DNA from: JAEMQF01 sp963850525
Lineage (GTDB): Bacteria > Pseudomonadota > Gammaproteobacteria > Burkholderiales > Burkholderiaceae_C
Length of the DNA stretch: 64,000 bases
Reading direction: 5' to 3'
NCBI GenBank assembly: GCA_963850525.1
Contig: CAWKLQ010000004.1
Location: 744,001 to 808,000 of the forward strand
The notes beneath the pieces were generated by a model that worked only from the letters and a program-made list of their open reading frames with translations, did not search any database and was not told the origin of the DNA. This document shows, piece after piece, positions 52,164 to 59,789 of the stretch (its first letter is position 1; every line of letters starts with the position of its first letter). The translations under genes were made by a program, and so were the position numbers.

Positions 52164-53165
52164 TCAAGCCGTGGTATCGCCGGCCTCGCGCAGGTGGCAG
52201 GCGACGAAGTGTCCCGGTTCGGTCTCGCGCATCGCCGGCTCTTCCACGCGGCAGCGGGCCTGCACCGAGGGACAGCGCGTGTGGAAACGACAGCCGGAGG
52301 GCGGATTCACGGCGCTTGGCACGTCCCCCGCCAGAATGATGCGATGGCGCGCCGCGCCGGGGTCGGGCACCGGCACCGCCGACAGCAGGGCTTCGGTGTA
52401 CGGATGCAACGGCCGCGCAAACAGCGAACGCGTGTCGGTGAGCTCGACAATCTTGCCCAGATACATCACTGCCACCCGATGGCTGATGTGTTCGACCACC
52501 GCCAGGTCGTGGGCGACGAAGAGGTAAGACAGACCGAGATCGCGTTGCAGGTCCATCAACAGGTTCACCACCTGCGCCTGCACCGACACGTCCAATGCGG
52601 AAACCGGTTCGTCGCAGACGATGAGCTGGGGATTGGGCGCCAGCGCGCGCGCGATGCCCAGGCGCTGGCGTTGGCCGCCTGAAAATTCGTAGGGGTACTT
52701 CACCATCTGGTCCGGCCGCAGGCCGACCCGGTCGAACAGCGCGGCAACCCGGGCGTGAATCTCGTCCGCGCTGACGTTCTCGAAATTGCGGATCGGCTCG
52801 GCGACGATGTCGCGTGCGCGCATGCGAGGGTTGAGCGAGGAGTAGGGGTCCTGAAACACCGCCTGCAGCCCGCGCCGGAACGGGCGCATCTGCGCGGCGT
52901 TCAATTGATCGATGCGCCGGCCTCGCCATTCGATGGTGCCGCTGGTCGGGTCGATGAGTTTGAGGACCGCCTTGCCGGTGGTCGATTTGCCGCAACCGCT
53001 CTCGCCGACCAGGCCCAGGGTTTCGCCTTGGGCGATCCAGAAGCTGATGTTGTCGACCGCGTGCACCTTGCCGCTGATCCGGCCGAACACGCCTTGGCGC
53101 GTCGGGAAATGTTTGGTGAGCCCGCGCACGTCGAGCAGCACATTCGCCGGCGCGCGCGCATTCAT
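52164..53165 (-). CDS. dppF: Dipeptide/oligopeptide ABC transporter ATPase (DppF type)
   Basis: 333 residues from ATG 53165, overlapping the upstream ATPase stop by 4 bases. Walker A GESGCGKST, Q-loop AVFQDPYSSLNPR, signature EFSGGQRQRLGIARAL, Walker B LIVCDEPVSALDV and H-loop VAHDLAVVEHIS are intact, followed by the oligopeptide-type C-terminal zinc-finger-like cluster CRFHTRCPSVQARC. Last gene of a five-gene operon. The ligand may be a peptide or another compound. Confidence 0.93.
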   Translation of the reverse strand: MNARAPANVLLDVRGLTKHFPTRQGVFGRISGKVHAVDNISFWIAQGETLGLVGESGCGKSTTGKAVLKLIDPTSGTIEWRGRRIDQLNAAQMRPFRRGLQAVFQDPYSSLNPRMRARDIVAEPIRNFENVSADEIHARVAALFDRVGLRPDQMVKYPYEFSGGQRQRLGIARALAPNPQLIVCDEPVSALDVSVQAQVVNLLMDLQRDLGLSYLFVAHDLAVVEHISHRVAVMYLGKIVELTDTRSLFARPLHPYTEALLSAVPVPDPGAARHRIILAGDVPSAVNPPSGCRFHTRCPSVQARCRVEEPAMRETEPGHFVACHLREAGDTTA

Positions 53166-54184
53166 GGCGCAACTCCGGCGAGGATCCGGTCGGATTCCCA
53201 GCAGGCCACCGTGTGGCCGCTGGCCTTTTCCTCGAGCGGCGGATACTGTGTCGTGCAGCGCGAGGTCGCATGCGCGCAGCGCGGCGCGAACACGCAACCG
53301 GGAATCACCTCGCGCATCGAAGGCACGGTTCCGCGTATTTCCTCGAGCCGGGTGCGTGCGTCGCGCACCGCCGAGCCGAGCCGGGGTATGGACTTGAGCA
53401 GACCCTGGGTATACGGATGGCGCGGCCGCGAGAACAGGGCGGCGACCGGCGCTTCTTCGACTTTTCGTCCCGCATACATCACCACCACGCGCTGCGCCAT
53501 TTCCGCGACCACGCCGAGGTCGTGCGTGATCAGCACGATGGCGGCGCCGGTCTTTTGCTTGAGGGCGCGCATCAGGTCGAGAATCTGCGCCTGGATCGTG
53601 ACGTCCAGTGCAGTCGTGGGCTCATCGGCGATCAACAGCTTCGGGTTGCACGCGAGCGCCATCGCGATCATGACGCGCTGGCGCATGCCGCCGGACAGTT
53701 GGTGCGGATACTCGTTCACGCGTCGCGCGGGCTCCGAGATGTTCACCAGGGTCAGCATGTCGACCGCGTGGGCGCGCGCAGCGCTGCGACTCAGGCCGCG
53801 GTGCAGCATCAGGGTCTCGGCGATCTGTCGGCCGATCGTCAGCACCGGGTTGAGCGAGGTCATTGGCTCCTGGAAGATCATCGAGATCGCGTTGCCGCGC
53901 ACCTGGCGCATTTCCGGTTCGCTCAGGTCAAGCAGGTTGCGCCCTTCGAAACGGATGCTGCCCGCGACCGTGCGGCCGGGCGGGGAGGCGATCAGGCGCA
54001 AGATCGACAGCGAGGTCACGCTCTTGCCGCAACCCGATTCGCCGACGATCGCCAGCGTCTCGCCGGCCTGTACCGAGAAAGACACACCGTCCACCGCGCG
54101 CACCACGCCCTCGCGGGTGAAAAAATGGGTCTTCAATCCATCGACTTCGAGCAACGGGGCGCCCGCTGCGGGCATTGCGGGCAT
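53162..54184 (-). CDS. dppD: Dipeptide/oligopeptide ABC transporter ATPase (DppD type)
   Basis: 340 residues from ATG 54184, with GAGGAG about 10 bases upstream; a GTG at 54202 overlapping the dppC stop is an alternative. Walker A GESGCGKSV, Q-loop IFQEPMTSLNP, signature LSGGMRQRVMIAMAL, Walker B LLIADEPTTALDV, H-loop ITHDLGVVAEMA, and a Cys cluster CVFAPRCAHATSRC near the C-terminus. Partner of DppF. Confidence 0.92.
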   Translation of the reverse strand: MPAMPAAGAPLLEVDGLKTHFFTREGVVRAVDGVSFSVQAGETLAIVGESGCGKSVTSLSILRLIASPPGRTVAGSIRFEGRNLLDLSEPEMRQVRGNAISMIFQEPMTSLNPVLTIGRQIAETLMLHRGLSRSAARAHAVDMLTLVNISEPARRVNEYPHQLSGGMRQRVMIAMALACNPKLLIADEPTTALDVTIQAQILDLMRALKQKTGAAIVLITHDLGVVAEMAQRVVVMYAGRKVEEAPVAALFSRPRHPYTQGLLKSIPRLGSAVRDARTRLEEIRGTVPSMREVIPGCVFAPRCAHATSRCTTQYPPLEEKASGHTVACWESDRILAGVAP

Positions 54185-54198
54185 GGGGGTCGCGCTCC

Positions 54199-55083
54199 TC
54201 ACATGCGCCGCGCCAGGCGCGGGTCAAGGGCATCGCGCATGCCGTCGCCGAGCAGGTTGACGGCCAACACGGTCAGCGACAGGCACACGCCGGGAAAGAA
54301 GATCAGGTAACCGGCGATCTGAAACAGGCTGCGCGCCTCGGCCATGATGTTGCCCCAGCTCGGAATGTTCGGCGGCGTGCCCGCACCGATGAAGCTCAGG
54401 ATGGCCTCGGTGATCATCGCCGAGGCGCAGATGTAGGTGCCCTGCACGAGCAGCGGCGCGGTGGTGTTGGGCAGGATGTGGCGCAGCAGGATCTTCGGCA
54501 GGCTGGTGCCGGCGGCGACTGCGGCCTCCACATAGGGCTGTTCGCGCAGCGTCAATACCAGCCCGCGCACCAGCCGGACGACGCGCGGCACTTCGGCCAG
54601 GGTGATCGCAACGATCACGTTCTCGACGCTGGCACGCGTCAGCGCCATCAGCGAGATCGCCAGCAACACCGGCGGGATCGACATCAAGCCGTCCATGATG
54701 CGCATCACGATCGCATCCAGCCAGCGCAGGTAGCCGGTCACGAGGCCGATCGCCAGGCCCACGAAAATGCTGAACAGCGCGACCGCGATACCGATGGCCA
54801 GCGAGACGCGCGCGCCATAGATCACTCGGCTGTAGACGTCGCGGCCGAGCATGTCGGTGCCGAACCAGAACTCGGCCGAGGGTTGCTTCAGGCGTTTGAT
54901 CGGCGTCACCGCTTGCGGGTCGACCGTACCCAGCCACGGCGCGAGCACCGCACACAGGATCATCAGCAAGAGCACGATGCCACCGACGATGGCGGTCGGA
55001 TGGCGGCGAAACGCATCCTTGAACTGGTGCAGGGTCGGCGACACGGATACCGGTGTCGCGAGCACGACTGAATTTGCGGTCAT
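54199..55083 (-). CDS. dppC: Dipeptide/oligopeptide ABC transporter permease (DppC type)
   Basis: 294 residues from ATG 55083. FKDAFRRHPTAIVGGIVLLLMILCAVLAPWLGTVDP is the usual first membrane segment; FWFGTDMLGRDVYSRVIYGARVSLAIGIAVALFSIFVGLAIGLVTGYL and the coupling loop REQPYVEAAVAAGTSLPKILLRHILPNTTAPLLVQ are DppC marks. Six membrane segments. It lies 15 bases downstream of dppB. Confidence 0.93.
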   Translation of the reverse strand: MTANSVVLATPVSVSPTLHQFKDAFRRHPTAIVGGIVLLLMILCAVLAPWLGTVDPQAVTPIKRLKQPSAEFWFGTDMLGRDVYSRVIYGARVSLAIGIAVALFSIFVGLAIGLVTGYLRWLDAIVMRIMDGLMSIPPVLLAISLMALTRASVENVIVAITLAEVPRVVRLVRGLVLTLREQPYVEAAVAAGTSLPKILLRHILPNTTAPLLVQGTYICASAMITEAILSFIGAGTPPNIPSWGNIMAEARSLFQIAGYLIFFPGVCLSLTVLAVNLLGDGMRDALDPRLARRM

Positions 55084-55098
55084 CGCGGCGCAGCCCGG

Positions 55099-56043
55099 TC
55101 AGAAGCGGATCCGCGGATCGAACAGCATGTAGGACAGGTCCACCAGCAAGTTGATCACCACGTAAATGGCTGAGAACAGCAGGGTCACGCCCTGGATGAC
55201 CGGATAGTCGCGGCGCAGGATCGCGTCGACCGTGAGGCGGCCGATGCCGGGAATCGCGAAGACGGTTTCGGTGACGATGGCGCCGCTGATCAACAGCGCT
55301 ACGCCGATGCCGACGATGGTCATGATCGGGATCGCCGCATTCTTCAGCGCGTGCCCGACCAGCACCGGGGTCGGCGCCAGCCCTTTGGCTTGGGCGGTGC
55401 GGATGTAGTCCTGCGCCAGCACATCGAGCATGCTGGCCCGGGTGATGCGTGCGATCAGCGCGATGTACACGGTGCCCAGCGCCACGCTCGGCAGGATCAA
55501 GTGGCGCAGCCAGTCCCAGAGATTGTTCTCGCCGATATTGCGGTAGCCCTGCACCGGCAGCCAGCCGAGTTCGATCGAGAACACGCTGATCAGGATGTAG
55601 GCGAATACGAACACGGGCAAGGAGAACCCGAGCACGGAAAACGCCATCACGGCACGATCCAGCCAGTGGCCGGCGCGCGCCGCGGCCACGACGCCCATCG
55701 GTATCGCAACCAGCACCGAGATGAGCAAGGTGCACAGGGTGAGCGCCAGCGTGGGCTCGACGCGCTGGCCGATCAGGTGCGTGACGGGCAGATTCGTGAA
55801 GATCGACACCCCGAGATCACCGTGCAACAGCGCCCATGCCCAGCCGCCGAAGCGCAGCAGGAAGGGGTCGTCCAGACCCAGGTTGGCACGGATCCGGGCG
55901 ATGTCATCGCTGGTTGCCGCATCGCCAGCGATGACTGCAGCCGGGTCTCCGGGGGTCAGGTAGAGCAGCGAAAAGACGAAGAACGCGACCACCGCCATGA
56001 CGACGAGGGTCGCGAACAGCCTGCGGATGACATAGGCAAGCAC
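55099..56043 (-). CDS. dppB: Dipeptide/oligopeptide ABC transporter permease (DppB type)
   Basis: 314 residues from ATG 56043. MLAYVIRRLFATLVVMAVVAFFVFSLLYLTPGDPAAVIAG is the DppB N-terminus (RR-L-x-T-hydrophobic, then PGDP). The coupling loop LAQDYIRTAQAKGLAPTPVLVGHALKNAAIPIMTIVG and the end YPVIQGVTLLFSAIYVVINLLVDLSYMLFDPRIRF complete the family pattern. 43 bases downstream of dppA. Confidence 0.93.
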   Translation of the reverse strand: MLAYVIRRLFATLVVMAVVAFFVFSLLYLTPGDPAAVIAGDAATSDDIARIRANLGLDDPFLLRFGGWAWALLHGDLGVSIFTNLPVTHLIGQRVEPTLALTLCTLLISVLVAIPMGVVAAARAGHWLDRAVMAFSVLGFSLPVFVFAYILISVFSIELGWLPVQGYRNIGENNLWDWLRHLILPSVALGTVYIALIARITRASMLDVLAQDYIRTAQAKGLAPTPVLVGHALKNAAIPIMTIVGIGVALLISGAIVTETVFAIPGIGRLTVDAILRRDYPVIQGVTLLFSAIYVVINLLVDLSYMLFDPRIRF

Positions 56044-56086
56044 GGCCGCTGTGTCGCCTCAGACCCGCAACCCGCCTCGCGCCGGG

Positions 56087-57676
56087 CTACTTCTTCTCGA
56101 TGTTCCAGAGAAACGCGATCGGCGCAATGATCACGCCGGAGATGTTCGAGCGGAATGCAGTGGGCAGAATGAACTGTGCCGTCGGGATGAATGGCACGAA
56201 CTCGAATGCGCGTCGCTGCACCGCGTCTGCAGCCTTCTTCGATGACGCCTCGTCGGTGGCGTTGAACCAGACCTCGCGCAGCTCCTCGATCTGCGGGTCG
56301 GTGGGCCAGCCGAACCAGGCCTTTTCACCGGTGCCGCGGATCGGGAAATCCACCGCCGGGTTGAGCATGTCGGGGCCCACCAGCCAGGTGTGGAAGATCG
56401 ACCAGCCGCCCTTCTCGGTGGGCTCCTTGACCGCGCGACGCGTGATCAGGGTGCCCCAGTCGCCGGCCTGGACTTCGGCGTTGAGCCCCAGCTTTTTCAG
56501 CATGTCCAGCGTGAGCAGCGATTGCGCGTGCACGATGGGTTGATCGGTCGCGTCGATGATGACGATCTTCTCGCCCTTGTAGCCGGACTCCTTGATCAAC
56601 TGTCGGGCCTTGTCCATATCGCGCTTGCCCTTGAGGGGCTCGGCGCCGACTTCCGAAGCGAGCGGTGTGCCGCAGGTGAAATACGAATAGCAGGGGTTGC
56701 CGTTCTTCGGGTCGCCCGCGATCGCGACCACATAGTCCGGCTGGTTGACTGCGTACAGCAGCGCCTGGCGCAACTTGACGTTGTTGAACGGGGGGTGCAG
56801 GAAATTGAAACGGATCATGCCCATCGAGCCCAGCGGGTCGATGTTCTTGACGGTGATCTGCTTGTTCTTCGACAGGAGCGGAATCAGGTCGGGCGGCATC
56901 TGCTCCCACCAATCGGCTTCGCCGGCATTCAGTGCCGCCGCCGCAGTGGCCGAATCCGGGATGTAGATCCACTCGACGCGGTCGACCTTCACCACTTTTC
57001 CGCCTGAGGCCCAGGACGCGGCTTCCTTGCGCGGCACATAGTCGGTGTTCTTCACGTAGACCACCTTGTTGCCTGGCACCCATTCGGCCTTCAGCATCTT
57101 GAAGGGGCCGGAGCCGGTCGGGTCGTCGATGTTCTTGAAGGCATCGGTCTTGGCAATGCGCTCGGGCATGATGAACGGAACGTTCGAGGACGGCTTGGCC
57201 AGCGCTTCGAGCGTCAGCGGGAAGGCCTTCTTCAACTTGAGCTTGAAGGTCTTGTCGTTGACCGCGCTCCAGCCCTCGGTCGCCTCGGCGAGTTTTTGGC
57301 CCAGCGCGTCGCGTTTGGCCCAGCGCTCGATCGAAGCGATGCAATCCACTGAGCGGACCGGCGCGCCGTCATGAAACTTCAGGCTGTCGCGCAAGGTGAA
57401 CGTGTAGGTCAGCTTGTCCGTGCTGATCTCGAACTTGTCCACCATCTGCGGCGTGACCTGGAATTTGGCGTCCATCGCGAACAAGGTGTCGTACACCATG
57501 TAGCCGTGGTTGCGCGTGATGTAGGCGGTGGTGGCGATCGGATCCAGAATGCGCAAATCGGCTTGCGGAATGAACTTGAGGACCTTCTGCTGGGCCTGCG
57601 CAGCAGCCGGCGAGAGCATGCTCACTGCGATTGCTGCAACGGCGGCAGCGGACACGCTGCGCAAGATTTGAATCAT
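56087..57676 (-). CDS. dppA: Dipeptide/oligopeptide-type ABC transporter substrate-binding protein
   Basis: 529 residues from ATG 57676. Signal peptide MIQILRSVSAAAVAAIAVSMLSPAAAQAQQ, then the family 5 binding-protein pattern: LKFIPQADLRILDPIATTAYITRNHGYMVYDTLFAMDAKFQVTPQMVDKFEISTDKLTYTFTLRDSLKFHDGAPVRSVDCIASIERWAKRDA. The start RILDPIATTAYITRNHGYMVYDTLF is that of a subgroup frequent in Burkholderiales whose ligands are not known and need not be peptides. First gene of the operon. Confidence 0.93.
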   Translation of the reverse strand: MIQILRSVSAAAVAAIAVSMLSPAAAQAQQKVLKFIPQADLRILDPIATTAYITRNHGYMVYDTLFAMDAKFQVTPQMVDKFEISTDKLTYTFTLRDSLKFHDGAPVRSVDCIASIERWAKRDALGQKLAEATEGWSAVNDKTFKLKLKKAFPLTLEALAKPSSNVPFIMPERIAKTDAFKNIDDPTGSGPFKMLKAEWVPGNKVVYVKNTDYVPRKEAASWASGGKVVKVDRVEWIYIPDSATAAAALNAGEADWWEQMPPDLIPLLSKNKQITVKNIDPLGSMGMIRFNFLHPPFNNVKLRQALLYAVNQPDYVVAIAGDPKNGNPCYSYFTCGTPLASEVGAEPLKGKRDMDKARQLIKESGYKGEKIVIIDATDQPIVHAQSLLTLDMLKKLGLNAEVQAGDWGTLITRRAVKEPTEKGGWSIFHTWLVGPDMLNPAVDFPIRGTGEKAWFGWPTDPQIEELREVWFNATDEASSKKAADAVQRRAFEFVPFIPTAQFILPTAFRSNISGVIIAPIAFLWNIEKK

Positions 57677-57893
57677 CGATGTCTCCTGGGAACGATTCCG
57701 GGGCTTTGCCGGGTGGGAGGGGCGAAACTCGCCGGATTAGAGCACGCTGCGTACTCGACTTCGCGAACGGATTCAAGACGTCGTGTGGGGCGTGTGATGA
57801 GGGTGGAATCGGTGGGCGCGCGGCTCGACGGTGCTGGCTACACTGGGCCGCGCCACGTCGGACCTGGCCACTCCGCTTAAGGGAAAACACCCG

Positions 57894-58637
57894 ATGACCC
57901 GCGAAATCACCCCCACCCTGCGCGCTGAACTCGCACCCACCGGCACGCTGCGCGTCGCGCTGAACTTGTCGAACTTCCTGCTCGTGAACGCTGCGAGCGC
58001 GCAGGACGCCGCGCCGACGGGAATCGCCCCGGACATCGGCCGCGAACTCGCGCGGCGCCTGGGTGTGCCGATCGCGTTTGTCAAATATCCGCAGCCGGGC
58101 CTGCTCGCCGCCGCGGTGTCCTCGGGCGCGTGGGATGTCGGCCTGATCGGCGCCGACCCGCTGCGCGCGAGCGAGATCGCCTTCACGCCGGCTTACCTCG
58201 AGATCGAAGCCACCTACCTCGTTCCCGCGGGCTCGTCGATCGGCAGCCTCGCCGAAGTCGACCGCCCCGGCGTGCGCATCGCCGTGGGCGACAAGACCGC
58301 TTACGACATGTACCTGCGGCGCACGCTGCAGCACGCGCAGCTGTGCCGCGCCGACGGCCTGGACGGATCGTACGAACTGTTCGTTCGCGAGCAACTCGAC
58401 GCGCTCGCCGGATTGAAGCCGCGCCTTGTCGCCGACCAGCAGAAACTCCCCGGCTCGCGCCTGCTCGAAGGGCGCTTTACCGCGATCCAGCAGGCCATCG
58501 GCACGCCGCTTCAGCGCAGCGCAGCGGCGGTGTACCTGCGTGAGTTTGTCGAGGAGATTCGTGCCGGGGGGCTCGTCGCGCAGCTGATCGCCAGGCATGG
58601 CGTGCGCGGCGTGTCGGTCGCGCCGCCGGCCGCCTGA
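57894..58637 (+). CDS. Solute-binding protein family 3-like protein without signal peptide
   Basis: 247 residues from ATG 57894. The fold of amino-acid-binding proteins is visible: APTGTLRVALNLSNFLLVN, GIAPDIGRELARRLGVPIAFVKYPQPGLLAAAVSSGAWDVGLIGADPLRASEIAFTPAYLEIEATYLVPAGSSIGSLAEVDRPGVRIAVGDKTAYDMYLRRTL. But there is no signal peptide: the protein begins MTREITPTLRAELAPTG. The only upstream extension (MLATLGRATSDLATPLKGKHP) is not one either. So it may work in the cytoplasm as a sensor or enzyme rather than a transporter part. No permease lies next to it. Confidence 0.82.
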   Translation: MTREITPTLRAELAPTGTLRVALNLSNFLLVNAASAQDAAPTGIAPDIGRELARRLGVPIAFVKYPQPGLLAAAVSSGAWDVGLIGADPLRASEIAFTPAYLEIEATYLVPAGSSIGSLAEVDRPGVRIAVGDKTAYDMYLRRTLQHAQLCRADGLDGSYELFVREQLDALAGLKPRLVADQQKLPGSRLLEGRFTAIQQAIGTPLQRSAAAVYLREFVEEIRAGGLVAQLIARHGVRGVSVAPPAA

Positions 58638-58772
58638 GAGGTGCGCGAGCGGGCCGCGCTCGCGCGAGCGCGCAGCGGGCAGGGCGACCCCGTATTGCCC
58701 TTGCCGCGGTTTGCTTGCAACATCGGCCGGCTGTTGTTCCCTTGGCTTCACCTCCCGCTCGAAAGGACCGTT

Positions 58773-59744
58773 ATGCGCTTCAAGATCACCCTCACCGCAC
58801 TGGCCGCATTCGCCGCCGCAGCGTTCGCCGCGCCCGCGTGGGCGCAACAGAAGTTCATCACGGTGGGCACCGGCGGAGTCACCGGGGTCTATTACGCTGC
58901 GGGAGGCGCGATCTGCAGGCTCGTCAACAAGGACCGCGCCAAGCACGGCATCCGCTGCTCGGTCGAATCGACCGGCGGCTCGGTGTTCAACATCAACACG
59001 ATCAAGGCGGGCGAACTCGACCTCGGCTTTGCGCAGAGCGACGTGCAGTTCAACGCCGCCAAGGGCCAGGGCAATTTCAAGGACGGCGGCGCTTACGGCG
59101 AGCTGCGCGCGGTGTTCTCGGTGCACCCCGAGCCCTTCACCGTGCTCGCCCGGAAAGAGGCGAACGTCAAGTCTTTTGCCGACTTCAAGGGCAAGCGCTT
59201 CAACGTCGGCAACCCCGGCTCGGGAACCCGCGCGTCGCTGGAAGAACTGATCGCTGCGATGGGCACCAAGCTGACCGATTTTTCGCTGGCCTCCGAACTC
59301 AAGGCCGACGAGCATGGCCCGGCGCTGTGCGACGGCAAGATCGACGGCTTCTTCTACGGCGTAGGCCACCCCAGCGCCAACATCCAGGATCCGACCACGT
59401 CGTGCGGCGCGCAGCTGGTGCCCATCACCGGCGCGGCGGTCGACAAACTGGTCGCCGACAAACCTTACTACGCGAAGGCGACGATTCCGGGCGGCCTGTA
59501 CCCGAACAACCCGAATCCGACCTTGACCTACGGCGTGCTCGCCACGGTGGTGGCCTCGGCGAAGGCGCCCGCCGAATCGGTTTATCAGGTCGTCAAGGCG
59601 GTGTTCGACAACTTCGACGAGTTCAAGAAACTGCACCCGGCGCTGGCGCAACTGAAACCCGAAAACATGATCAAGGACGGCCTGTCGGCGCCGCTGCACG
59701 AAGGCGCGGTGCGCTACTACAAGGAAAAGGGCTGGATGAAGTAA
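58773..59744 (+). CDS. TAXI-family TRAP transporter substrate-binding protein
   Basis: 323 residues from ATG 58773 (GAAAGGA 9 bases upstream). Signal peptide MRFKITLTALAAFAAAAFAAPAWAQQ, then the TAXI pattern KFITVGTGGVTGVYYAAGGAICRLVNKDRAKHGIRCSVESTGGSVFNINTIKAGELDLGFAQSDVQFNAAKGQG, VFSVHPEPFTVLARKEANVKSFADFKGKRFNVGNPGSGTRASLEELI and the final pattern LHEGAVRYYKEKGW. TAXI proteins serve fused TRAP permeases; glutamate/2-oxoglutarate is a known ligand for some. Followed by its permease. Confidence 0.94.
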   Translation: MRFKITLTALAAFAAAAFAAPAWAQQKFITVGTGGVTGVYYAAGGAICRLVNKDRAKHGIRCSVESTGGSVFNINTIKAGELDLGFAQSDVQFNAAKGQGNFKDGGAYGELRAVFSVHPEPFTVLARKEANVKSFADFKGKRFNVGNPGSGTRASLEELIAAMGTKLTDFSLASELKADEHGPALCDGKIDGFFYGVGHPSANIQDPTTSCGAQLVPITGAAVDKLVADKPYYAKATIPGGLYPNNPNPTLTYGVLATVVASAKAPAESVYQVVKAVFDNFDEFKKLHPALAQLKPENMIKDGLSAPLHEGAVRYYKEKGWMK

Positions 59745-59789
59745 GGCGCGCCTCGCGAGCCCAGGCCCCACTCGACCGCGCAGGCCTGC

